From Bacteroidaceae bacterium (GTDB taxonomy: Bacteria > Bacteroidota > Bacteroidia > Bacteroidales > Bacteroidaceae), in assembly GCA_024398665.1 (NCBI GenBank), contig JAKSIS010000003.1, positions 1 through 64,000 of the forward strand: 64,000 nucleotides of DNA, in the 5' to 3' direction. The notes under the pieces are model-generated. The model saw only the letters and a program-made list of their open reading frames with translations. It searched no databases and was not told the origin of the DNA. A program made the translations under genes and the position numbers. Positions 55,087-63,247 of this stretch are shown piece after piece. Each line of letters begins with the position of its first letter. Within the stretch, counting starts at the first letter, position 1.

Positions 55087-57849
55087 TCATTTCAGGTTGG
55101 CAAGAGGCTGTGACTGACAGGCATTGGGGCAGTTGATGCGGGCAATGCCGGCCACAGTGGGGGCCAGAACACCGGCCGACACCGGTTCGCGGTTTATTTC
55201 AGCGCGTATGCCGTTGCCGTACAGGATGACGGGAAAGGGTCGCGAAAGCGGCTTGCGGTACAGCACCGTTCCGCTCCTTTCGTCCTGAATGCCCCATCCG
55301 GGTATTGATTCAATGATTATGTCACCTGAATATGCCGTGTTGAATGCGTTTCTCTTGCGGGCCGATTCTTCGTCAGGCACCATTGACATGAGGTCGCGCA
55401 TGACCAGCACGCTCTTCACGCCGCTCATCTGCACCAGCAGGTCCACGCAGCTTTCAAGAACCTGATGCAGGGACAGCCCCTTGTCTTCAATGAGGTCACG
55501 GTCCAGGTACAGGTGGTTCTGATAGAATGCGTTCACATAGCCTGTGCCGCCGTATTTGGCTGAAAGGTACAGGTTGAGCAGGGCCGATGCCTGTTCCATG
55601 CTTACAGTGCCGCTGGGAATGCGGGTGCCTTCCAGTGACGGAACTCCGTTCTCAGCGTATCCTGTCGATGTGAGGAATACAAGGGCGTTCTCCAGTCCTA
55701 CGGTTTCCGACACTTTTTTCAGTATGTCGGCGATGTTCCGGTCAAGCCTGACGCATATGTCCTGCTGCTCGAGCGAATAGAGTGAATTGGGGACATGCCT
55801 GAAATTGCCGGCGTAGAGCGTGACGGCCAGCAGGTCCGGTTCTTCGTCAGCGCCCAGATTCATGGCGTCAATAGCTTGGAGTGCCAGTGATGTGACCTTG
55901 TCGTTGGCCAGCGGCGATGACAGGAAATCCTGTACGTCATCCTTACGTATCGTATATGAGAAGGGCCTGTAGAATCCGTTTTCGGAATCCTGGACATAGA
56001 TGCCGGTAGGGTAGAGCGGCTTCCATTCCGCATTCTGCCTGTCTTCACTGTCAGGAACCCATGACGGCATTCCGCCGTAGTACTGCGATGTGCACCAGCC
56101 GGCGTTGTCCGCATTCAGCCAGAGTGCGGCATCGGCCTCATGTCCGGCGGCCAGCACGGCGGCGTCACGTTCAATGCCGATGGAACAGACCTTGGACTTC
56201 TCCCCGCCGGCCAGTTTCAGTTCGTCAGCCAGGCTTGTGGCCAGAAGACGGCGCGGTGATGTGCGTTCAATGGTATTGACACCCGGACAGTTGCTGTCGT
56301 CGACAACCGATGCGGCGTCGAGAGTCTTGCGGCTCATCCAGCGGCCTGCAACAATTCCGTGCTGGAACGGTGATGCGCCTGTATACAGCGAAGCCACGGC
56401 CGATGCACGGTCCGGACTTTCGAAATCAAATGACGCCGATGTCCTGTTGTATCCGTCAGTCCACAGCTTTTTCAGACCGTCATCGCCAAGAATGGGCAGG
56501 AGACGTTCAAGACAGTCACCGTCAAGCTGGTCCACTGTGATGCCTACTATGAGGCGTGGACGGACATCGGTCTTTGTGGGGCGTATCTGTGCGCTGGCAT
56601 GAAGTGAAAGCACCAGCAGTACCGGTGCCAGGATGATGCGTTTCGTTGCGCTGTGGGAAACGTGCTGTGCGTGGAACAGGCTGCGGAACAGCAGCTGCAG
56701 GAAACTGCTCAGGGCACGCAGCGCGAACGTTCCAGTGAGTATGAGTACCGCCGGTTCGATGAACTGCGGCATGGCTGGATAGAACAGCACGAATGCCGTG
56801 CAGACCGCGAATTCCACTGCAAGGAATATGTCCGGGCGGCCCCTGCGTATGTTGCGCACCATGAAAGGAATGGCAATGAGCGGCAGCGGGTTGAAGATTA
56901 TCACCAGCCAGTTCGAGTCAACGGCAGGGTGTTCGGAAAGGAAATACAGAAACCCTATGACAATTCCCATGATTCCCTGTATTGAGAAGAGCAGCACGTC
57001 ATAGGCCCAGAACGGACGGCGTGCAAGCCAGCCCAGAAGGCTGACCAGCAGAGTCAGCATGAACAGCAGCCACACGGTCTGGACGGGGGTGAGTGCAGGC
57101 TTGCCGAAATCGACTTCATGGTCAGGAAGGACAACCTTCACGGCAGGCAGGACAAGAGGGCGCTGAACGCCTGCAGTGTCAGTGATGACAGCCTGTGAGG
57201 CCTGGTCCATGAGGTAAAGCGGAGCGAAGGATTCCTGCCGGTATTTCAGCGGCCTGTCCACTTCGCTGCCAAGTACTATGTCTACGGCAAATTCGCTCCA
57301 GGGCCTGCGGCAGGTATGTTCGGTAAGCAGGTTGCGGAAAGTGCGTGTGGTGTCAGGACCGTCAAACGTGACTGTTCCGCCAATGCTTTCAATGATCTTG
57401 TCCATTGCCATTGTCGCGCAGTTGTTGTACAGGAAATTGTACCTGTAGACCCTGTTCTCGGGCTTTGCGTTATCAAAGAGAAGTTCCTTGAGCCTACTCT
57501 TTTCGTCAGCTGTCAGGTTAAGTTCCTGTTCGTATACAACGGAACCGCGCTGTTCGTATTCTCTGGAGAATCCGTGCATGTATTCGGCTCCAAGCATATA
57601 GTCTGTCCTGCCAAGTGCGAAACGGAGAGCGAAATTCGGGGTGTTGAAGTCGAACATCCCGTAGTTGAACACTATGTCATGACCTTCTCCGTAGTCTTCA
57701 AGCCGGATTGCTGTATGTCCGTAAAGTTCGTATATGGCCTTTCCGGGTTCACAGGTCAGAAGACACAGCCTGATGCTGTCCTGCTGCGCCCATGCCCCGG
57801 GCACGATGGCAAGGCAGATTGAAAGAAATGCAAGAAGTCTCTTACGCAT
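55087..57849 (-). CDS. DUF4105 (Lnb-like) / membrane / alkaline-phosphatase-like fusion protein
   Basis: This 920-residue protein has three parts. After a signal peptide (to about 21), residues 22-220 are DUF4105, with YGHTAIRL (H45) and YNNCATM (C144), the likely histidine and cysteine of a thiol-enzyme-like site. From memory, a Bacteroides DUF4105 protein (Lnb) was identified as lipoprotein N-acyltransferase. Five membrane helices follow (about 257-389). Residues 399-420 (ATKRIILAPVLLVLSLHASA) look like a signal peptide inside the protein. The rest (430-920) resembles alkaline phosphatase (VGITVDQLDGD, GASPFQHGIVAGRW), but the expected metal-site motifs are altered (AGNFRH, LTSTGYA). Fusion of two ancestral genes is likely. 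Confidence 0.78.
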   Translation of the reverse strand: MRKRLLAFLSICLAIVPGAWAQQDSIRLCLLTCEPGKAIYELYGHTAIRLEDYGEGHDIVFNYGMFDFNTPNFALRFALGRTDYMLGAEYMHGFSREYEQRGSVVYEQELNLTADEKSRLKELLFDNAKPENRVYRYNFLYNNCATMAMDKIIESIGGTVTFDGPDTTRTFRNLLTEHTCRRPWSEFAVDIVLGSEVDRPLKYRQESFAPLYLMDQASQAVITDTAGVQRPLVLPAVKVVLPDHEVDFGKPALTPVQTVWLLFMLTLLVSLLGWLARRPFWAYDVLLFSIQGIMGIVIGFLYFLSEHPAVDSNWLVIIFNPLPLIAIPFMVRNIRRGRPDIFLAVEFAVCTAFVLFYPAMPQFIEPAVLILTGTFALRALSSFLQLLFRSLFHAQHVSHSATKRIILAPVLLVLSLHASAQIRPTKTDVRPRLIVGITVDQLDGDCLERLLPILGDDGLKKLWTDGYNRTSASFDFESPDRASAVASLYTGASPFQHGIVAGRWMSRKTLDAASVVDDSNCPGVNTIERTSPRRLLATSLADELKLAGGEKSKVCSIGIERDAAVLAAGHEADAALWLNADNAGWCTSQYYGGMPSWVPDSEDRQNAEWKPLYPTGIYVQDSENGFYRPFSYTIRKDDVQDFLSSPLANDKVTSLALQAIDAMNLGADEEPDLLAVTLYAGNFRHVPNSLYSLEQQDICVRLDRNIADILKKVSETVGLENALVFLTSTGYAENGVPSLEGTRIPSGTVSMEQASALLNLYLSAKYGGTGYVNAFYQNHLYLDRDLIEDKGLSLHQVLESCVDLLVQMSGVKSVLVMRDLMSMVPDEESARKRNAFNTAYSGDIIIESIPGWGIQDERSGTVLYRKPLSRPFPVILYGNGIRAEINREPVSAGVLAPTVAGIARINCPNACQSQPLANLK

Positions 57850-57854
57850 GGGTT

Positions 57855-57885
57855 TTTGTGTTATTCCGCAAAGTTAGTAAATTTG
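57855..57885 (+). promoter_or_regulatory. consensus Bacteroidetes promoter of coaX
   Basis: TTTG at 57855-57858, a 19-base spacer and TAAATTTG at 57878-57885 match the -33/-7 consensus at the ideal spacing. The start codon is only 9 bases after the -7 element, so the transcript would be nearly leaderless. Confidence 0.8.
57869..57876 (-). promoter_or_regulatory. -7 element of the divergent fusion-protein gene
   Basis: On the minus strand this reads TAACTTTG, an exact match, 20 bases before the start of the DUF4105 fusion. TTTC lies 19 bases upstream of it, inside the first codons of coaX. It overlaps the coaX promoter spacer. Confidence 0.65.
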
Positions 57886-57893
57886 CAGCGTTA

Positions 57894-58613
57894 ATGAAAC
57901 TGCTGCTTGATTTTGGAAACACACGCGTAAAGGCGGCTGTCAGTGACGGCTCCGGACTGCGTGAAATTTACAGCGGGCCTGTTGATTCCGATGCACTTGC
58001 CAATGCTGTCGCTGCATTCCACATTGAAGGCGGCATGTGGTGCTCGGTGCGTCCCGTTCCCGATGATATTGTAAGGTGGCTGGATTCGATGGATGTCCTG
58101 GCTCTGGACTGGAAGACTCCGGTCCCCCTGAAGAACGCCTACCGTACCCCGTGTACGTTGGGCATGGACCGTCTGGCCGCAGCCGTGGGGGCGTGGTCGC
58201 TGAAACCCGGACATGACCTGCTGGTCATCGATGCCGGCACGGCAATAACATTCGATTTCGTTACATCGGACGGAACATATATAGGTGGAAACATTGCCCC
58301 GGGGGTGGAAATGCGGCTGAAATCACTTCACGAACATACCGGCGCTCTGCCGCTGGTGGACCGCACCGGTCCTGTACCGCGTTTCGGCTATGATACGGAC
58401 ACGGCCATACGCAGCGGCGTTACTGTGGGCATTTCCAATGAAATCCAGGGCTATGTCTCCTGTCTTGAGGCGGAATATCCTTCAGTTTTGGTTTTTTTAA
58501 CCGGAGGTGATGCTGAAACATTTGATTTCAAGTGCAAAAATGGTAACTTTGCGGTGCCTAACCTTGTACTGACCGGGTTGGACTGTATTAGCAGATTCAA
58601 TGAAATTGGGTAA
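57894..58613 (+). CDS. coaX: type III pantothenate kinase
   Basis: This 239-residue enzyme phosphorylates pantothenate, the first step of coenzyme A synthesis. ATG 57894 (MKLLLDFGNTRVKAAV) fits both the promoter and the family's N-terminal phosphate motif DxGNT. Other motifs are LGMDRLAAAVGAW, LVIDAGTAITFDFV and GGNIAPGVEMRLKSLHEHT. CoaX enzymes need a monovalent cation and are not inhibited by CoA. The gene overlaps the following one by 14 bases. Confidence 0.95.
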   Translation: MKLLLDFGNTRVKAAVSDGSGLREIYSGPVDSDALANAVAAFHIEGGMWCSVRPVPDDIVRWLDSMDVLALDWKTPVPLKNAYRTPCTLGMDRLAAAVGAWSLKPGHDLLVIDAGTAITFDFVTSDGTYIGGNIAPGVEMRLKSLHEHTGALPLVDRTGPVPRFGYDTDTAIRSGVTVGISNEIQGYVSCLEAEYPSVLVFLTGGDAETFDFKCKNGNFAVPNLVLTGLDCISRFNEIG

Positions 58614-59868
58614 TAAGTTCATACTGACAGCATTCATCGCTGTGGCGGCTGTCATTTCACCATGTTCCGCATGGGCTCAGACGGGCGTCAATTCACCGTA
58701 TTCCAGATACGGCCTGGGCCTCATTGCAGACCAGTCTGTGGGAATGGCAAGGTCCATGGGCGGTGTCGGCGTAGGCATGCGCCGTACCAACACCATCAAT
58801 CCGCTGAATCCGGCTTCATATTCGGCTGTCGACACACTGACGTTCATTGCTGACATGGGCTTTACCATGCAGAACGGCAATTTCCAGGAATCAGGTGTGA
58901 AAGTCAATGCACGCAATGCAAGGGTGGACTACCTGACAATGCAGTACAGAATCTTGCCCAAGGTGGGAATGACAGTCGGTCTGCTTCCGTACTCGAGTGT
59001 GGGTTATGCATTCTCAAACACGTCCACGGTCCGCCGTGATGAGGACGGTGAAATCCAGTCCACAGGAACATATACAGGTACAGGCGGTATCAGACAGTTC
59101 CTGGGAGGCCTTGGCTACAGGCCGGCAAAGTGGCTGTCCGTGGGTGTCAATGCATCATACATGTTCGGTGAACTGGGCTACAGTTCCGTGACATCGTTCT
59201 CGGAATCGACAGTATCAACTGCAACAGTCAACAATGAGGCGTCATTGTCAGCGCTTAAACTTGATTTCGGAATCCAGACATCCCTGAAACTTGATGGCGC
59301 CGTACTTGCAATAGGCGCAACATATACCCCGGCAACCGACTTTTCCGGTGAAGTGACTGTCAGCGATCTGACAACTGACACTGAAGCTGAACCGCAGTCG
59401 CTGAGCGACGGCGCATTCTCCATGCCTGACATGATGGCCGTGGGAATGTCCTATTCCGCCAGGAAACTGACTCTTGCCGCCGATGTCTCCTATGAGAAAT
59501 GGTCCGATGCGAATGCCTGGGGGCAGAAATACGGTTCAGACAGGCTGAAACTGAATACAGGCTTCTCATACTGTCCTGACAATACCAGCAAGTCCTTCCT
59601 GCAGCGCAACACCTATCACGGCGGGCTGTACATGAAACAGCCGTATTTCAATGTCGGTGACGGCAAGGGACCCATGGAATACGGAATCAGTGCCGGTTTC
59701 ACGCTGCCGGTGACAATTGCATACAACAGCATGTCATATCTCCATTTCTCTGCCCAGTATGTCAGGGTGCAGCCGGCATCGTCCGGAATGATTGCGGAGA
59801 ATTATCTCAGATTGTCCGTCGGAGTCACATTCATGGAACGCTGGTTCGCAAAATGGATGGTGGAATGA
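58600..59868 (+). CDS. outer-membrane barrel protein (FadL/OmpP1-like)
   Basis: This 422-residue protein has a signal peptide ending SAWAQT and then NSPYSRYGLGLIADQSVGMARSM in pieces typical of a Bacteroidetes outer-membrane protein family that recalls FadL/OmpP1 transporters. Strands alternate through the length and the protein ends WFAKWMVE. The glycine-rich N-terminal stretch GGVGVGMRRTNTINPLNPAS resembles the FadL hatch start. The ligand is unknown. Its start lies within coaX, and a TPR protein gene follows 59 bases later. Confidence 0.78.
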   Translation: MKLGNKFILTAFIAVAAVISPCSAWAQTGVNSPYSRYGLGLIADQSVGMARSMGGVGVGMRRTNTINPLNPASYSAVDTLTFIADMGFTMQNGNFQESGVKVNARNARVDYLTMQYRILPKVGMTVGLLPYSSVGYAFSNTSTVRRDEDGEIQSTGTYTGTGGIRQFLGGLGYRPAKWLSVGVNASYMFGELGYSSVTSFSESTVSTATVNNEASLSALKLDFGIQTSLKLDGAVLAIGATYTPATDFSGEVTVSDLTTDTEAEPQSLSDGAFSMPDMMAVGMSYSARKLTLAADVSYEKWSDANAWGQKYGSDRLKLNTGFSYCPDNTSKSFLQRNTYHGGLYMKQPYFNVGDGKGPMEYGISAGFTLPVTIAYNSMSYLHFSAQYVRVQPASSGMIAENYLRLSVGVTFMERWFAKWMVE

Positions 59869-59927
59869 TTTAACAAACACGTTTTGAAACTATATTTCAG
59901 GTAAAGGAAACCAAAGAAAACTACTAT

Positions 59928-61301
59928 ATGAAAAAGATTGGAATTTTTGCCATTGCACTTCTTGCAGCAATGGGAGCGAAAGCCCAGGACGGTGTGGAAG
60001 ACGGACGTTACGGACAGGGCGCGGACAGCGTCAAGAAATGTCTGGAAAGCATCAGCATCTATACCGAGTATGTGAAGACCAACAATTACAAGGATGCCTA
60101 TGAGAACGGTTGGAAATATGTGTTTGAGAATCATCCTCTGGCACAGTATGCCACCTACACCAACGGTGTGAAGATTCTGCGTGCACTCTACAAGGAAGAG
60201 ACCGATGCAGACAAGAAGGCCCAGTATTCAGAGGAACTGATGTACGTCTACGAGCGCCGTCTCAAGTTCCTTGATGACCTGAACAAGATTGTCCAGAATC
60301 CTACTCCGAGATATGAGGTCCTGGGTCTCTATGCCCATGACTATCTGACAGTCAACCCCAAGCCTGAACTCCAGAAGGCATACACCATGCTCCGTGAAGC
60401 TGTCGATGCCGGTAAGGAGAATACTCTCTATTACGTTCTGGCTGACCTCATGAAGGTTTCCCAGCAGCGTCTCAAGTCAAAGAAGGATGACGATGCAGTC
60501 CGTGAGGCTTTCCTTCAGGACTATCTTGACTGCTCGACCTATATCATTCCCGTGATAGAGGCGCAGACCAATGAGAAGGTCAAGGAGGCAGCTGAAAAGA
60601 CAAAGGAGAACATTGACGCATATTTCATAAACAGCGGTGCCGCTACATGTGATGACCTGCAGGCCATTTACGGACCCAAGATTGAGGACAACAAGGATGA
60701 TCTGGAGTACCTGACCAAGGTTGTGACGCTCATGTCAATGCTTGACTGCAAGTCTTCAGACGCCTATTTCGCAGCCGCAGAATATGCACACGCCATTTCT
60801 CCGACAGCAAAGACCGCAAAGAGCCTGGGTGCCCTTTACCTGTCAAAGCGCGAGGATACGGACAAGGCTCTGGAATTCTATGAGCAGGCAGCGACTCTTG
60901 AAGAGGATCCTGAGGCTGTGAGCGACATCTATTACACCATAGCAGTACTCTGGAACTCCAAGAAGAGCATTGACAAGTGCCGCCAGTACCTGAACAAGGC
61001 CATCCAGGCCAATTCCAAGAACGGCAACGCATACATTCTCCTGGCCCAGCTCTATGCCAGCAAGTGGGAATGGAGCGGTGATCCCGTAAAGGACAAGTGC
61101 GCATTCTTTGCAGTGCTTGACAAGCTTGATACGGCCAAGAGGGTTGATTCCGATCCCGCTGTCCAGAAGAGGGCAAATGAGCTGATCGCCACATACAAGG
61201 AGCATCTTCCCGCTTCATCGGACCTGTTCATGCTTTCAATCAAGTCAGGTGACAAGATGGAAATCAAGGGCTGGATTAACGAAACGACCACAATCAGATA
61301 A
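59928..61301 (+). CDS. secreted TPR-repeat protein
   Basis: This 457-residue protein has a signal peptide ending GAKAQD and a helical body. TPR-like units are clear at SLGALYLSKREDTDKALEFY and SKKSIDKCRQYLNKAIQANS. It is probably periplasmic and may scaffold envelope proteins. It lies in a run with outer-membrane and LPS export genes and overlaps lptC by one base (TAATG), so the two are coupled. Confidence 0.8.
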   Translation: MKKIGIFAIALLAAMGAKAQDGVEDGRYGQGADSVKKCLESISIYTEYVKTNNYKDAYENGWKYVFENHPLAQYATYTNGVKILRALYKEETDADKKAQYSEELMYVYERRLKFLDDLNKIVQNPTPRYEVLGLYAHDYLTVNPKPELQKAYTMLREAVDAGKENTLYYVLADLMKVSQQRLKSKKDDDAVREAFLQDYLDCSTYIIPVIEAQTNEKVKEAAEKTKENIDAYFINSGAATCDDLQAIYGPKIEDNKDDLEYLTKVVTLMSMLDCKSSDAYFAAAEYAHAISPTAKTAKSLGALYLSKREDTDKALEFYEQAATLEEDPEAVSDIYYTIAVLWNSKKSIDKCRQYLNKAIQANSKNGNAYILLAQLYASKWEWSGDPVKDKCAFFAVLDKLDTAKRVDSDPAVQKRANELIATYKEHLPASSDLFMLSIKSGDKMEIKGWINETTTIR

Positions 61302-61888
61302 TGGCTGAACCCGGAGGAACAGTTCCTTCAAGAAGAATAATGTACGCGGCAACCGTCATCCTGGCGGTTGTCACGTCATTTTTTTGTCTCTCCTGCGGAA
61401 ATGGCGGCAAACAGTTCGGCGCTGCTGTCACAAGCCGTGATTCCATGTCGGTCATGACAACGTACGGGGTCAGCATGCTCATATCGGAAAACGGTGTGGT
61501 CCACTACCGCGTATCGGCCGAGGAATGGAAGGTCTTTGACCGCTTGAATCCGCCTTTCCATGCCATGGAGCAGGGCGTGCTGCTGCATGTTCTCGACACA
61601 GCAATGAACGTAGAGTCAAGCATTTCGGCCGATACGGCGTATGACTACTATGACAAGAAGCTGTGGGAACTGCGCGGCAATGTCCATGCCGAGAATGTGA
61701 AGCATGAGAAGTTTGACACCGAACTGCTTTTCTGGGACGACCGCCGCGGCAAGATCTATTCTGACAGCCTGATCCGCATAGAACAGGAGAATCAGATCAT
61801 AATAGGTCACGGATTCGAATCCAATTCCAACATGACTGAATATACCATAAGAAAAACAGAAGGGATCTTCCCTGTCCAGGACCGATGA
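61301..61888 (+). CDS. lptC: LPS export periplasmic protein LptC
   Basis: This 195-residue protein has a hydrophobic N-terminus ending in FFCLSCGNG, which may be a membrane anchor or lipobox. The periplasmic part has the LptC/OstA beta-jellyroll repeats: MLISENGVVHYRVSAEEWKVF, YDKKLWELRGNVHAEN and DDRRGKIYSDSLIRI. It bridges the LptB2FG transporter to LptA and LptD, moving LPS across the periplasm. It overlaps its neighbours by 1 and 4 bases. Confidence 0.88.
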   Translation: MAEPGGTVPSRRIMYAATVILAVVTSFFCLSCGNGGKQFGAAVTSRDSMSVMTTYGVSMLISENGVVHYRVSAEEWKVFDRLNPPFHAMEQGVLLHVLDTAMNVESSISADTAYDYYDKKLWELRGNVHAENVKHEKFDTELLFWDDRRGKIYSDSLIRIEQENQIIIGHGFESNSNMTEYTIRKTEGIFPVQDR

Positions 61889-63144
61889 ACCACACGCTGC
61901 TCATAATGCTTGTGGCGCTTTTCTTTTCGGCCCTGTTCTCGGGTTTTGAAATCGCCTTCGTTTCATCGGACCGTCTCCGTTTTGAGACCGATGCCCGTCA
62001 GAACAGTCTCTCTTCAAGGATACTGGGCCGTTTCTTCAACAATCCCAACCTGTACATTTCGACCATGCTGGTGGGCAACAACATTGCCCTGGTCATATAC
62101 AGCACCATGATGGCCCGCCTGATTGAAATGCTGCTGCCTGCAGGCTTCATTGAAAACGAATTCGTGCTTGTGGTGCTGGAGACCCTGGTTTCAACGGCCA
62201 TTGTGATAGTTGTAGGCGAATATGTGCCCAAGACCATATTCAGGATCAATCCCAACGGCAAGCTGAATTTCTTTGCAGTCCCGCTGTATCTGATCTACAT
62301 ACTCCTGTATCCCATTTCCCTGTTCACCACATGGCTGGCACACGTCATTCTGCGCCTTTTCGGCGTGAAGATTGACCGCAGGAAATCCGGACGGGTGTTT
62401 TCAAAGGTCGATCTGGACTATTTCGTGCAGTCAGCAGTGAATGCCGCGCCTGACGGAAAGGCCGAATCCGAAGTGCAGATATTCCAGAATGTCCTTGACT
62501 TTTCAAATGTCAAGACACGTGACTGCATGGTCCCGCGCAATGAGGTTTGCGCGGTTGAGAAGGGGGTGTCATGGGACGAACTCAGGGACCGTTTCATAGA
62601 GACCGGCTATTCCAAGATACTGGTGTATGACGGTGACATGGACCATATAACAGGCTATATCCATTCATCGGAACTGTTCCGTCATAAGGATGACTGGCTG
62701 GAGCATGTCCGCAGTGTTCCTTTTGTGCCGGAAACGCTTATGGCACAGAAGCTTATGAAACAGCTTATGGCGCGTAAGAAGAGCCTTGCGGTAGTCCTGG
62801 ATGAATTTGGAGGCACCGCAGGCATAGTGTCGCTTGAGGATATAATCGAAGAGATACTGGGCGATATTGAAGACGAACATGACGTAAGCAGTCTTGTGGC
62901 CAAGAAGACCGATGACGGGTATCTGCTTTCAGGCCGTATGGAGATAGCCCGTGTCAATTCCATGTTTTCCCTGTCCATACCTGAATCAGATGAGTATCAG
63001 ACTATAGGCGGACTGGTGCTGAGCCTGGCCAAGGGTTTCCCGAAAGTCAACGAGCAGTTCCGCACCGGCGACTATTCGCTGCGTCTGCTCAAGAAAGGTG
63101 ACACGCGCATAGAACTTGTCGAGCTCACATTATTAAATAAATGA
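61885..63144 (+). CDS. CNNM/CBS-domain transporter-like protein (CorC/HlyC family)
   Basis: This 419-residue membrane protein has a DUF21/CNNM domain of three or four helices (about 1-160, starting LIMLVALFFSALFSGFEIAF), two CBS domains (MVPRNEVCAVEKGVSWDELR; LAVVLDEFGGTAGIVSLEDI) and a C-terminal CorC_HlyC domain (DEYQTIGGLVLSLAKGFPKV). Family members are linked to magnesium or cobalt export; in some Bacteroidetes a relative (GldE) serves gliding. It follows lptC with a 4-base ATGA overlap. Confidence 0.9.
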   Translation: MNHTLLIMLVALFFSALFSGFEIAFVSSDRLRFETDARQNSLSSRILGRFFNNPNLYISTMLVGNNIALVIYSTMMARLIEMLLPAGFIENEFVLVVLETLVSTAIVIVVGEYVPKTIFRINPNGKLNFFAVPLYLIYILLYPISLFTTWLAHVILRLFGVKIDRRKSGRVFSKVDLDYFVQSAVNAAPDGKAESEVQIFQNVLDFSNVKTRDCMVPRNEVCAVEKGVSWDELRDRFIETGYSKILVYDGDMDHITGYIHSSELFRHKDDWLEHVRSVPFVPETLMAQKLMKQLMARKKSLAVVLDEFGGTAGIVSLEDIIEEILGDIEDEHDVSSLVAKKTDDGYLLSGRMEIARVNSMFSLSIPESDEYQTIGGLVLSLAKGFPKVNEQFRTGDYSLRLLKKGDTRIELVELTLLNK

Positions 63145-63152
63145 TAGTAAAA

Positions 63153-63184
63153 TTGGCATTGCACAACATTTTTTTGTAATTTTG
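63153..63184 (+). promoter_or_regulatory. consensus promoter of the ppiD-like gene
   Basis: TTG at 63153-63155, a 21-base spacer and TAATTTTG at 63177-63184 match the Bacteroidetes promoter pattern, 63 bases before the start codon. This gene can thus be expressed apart from the upstream operon. Confidence 0.7.
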
Positions 63185-63247
63185 TGCGCTTTTACCCGTA
63201 TGGCGGGCAATTTGCAGACTGAAAAGAAATAAAACAAAACAATAGAA

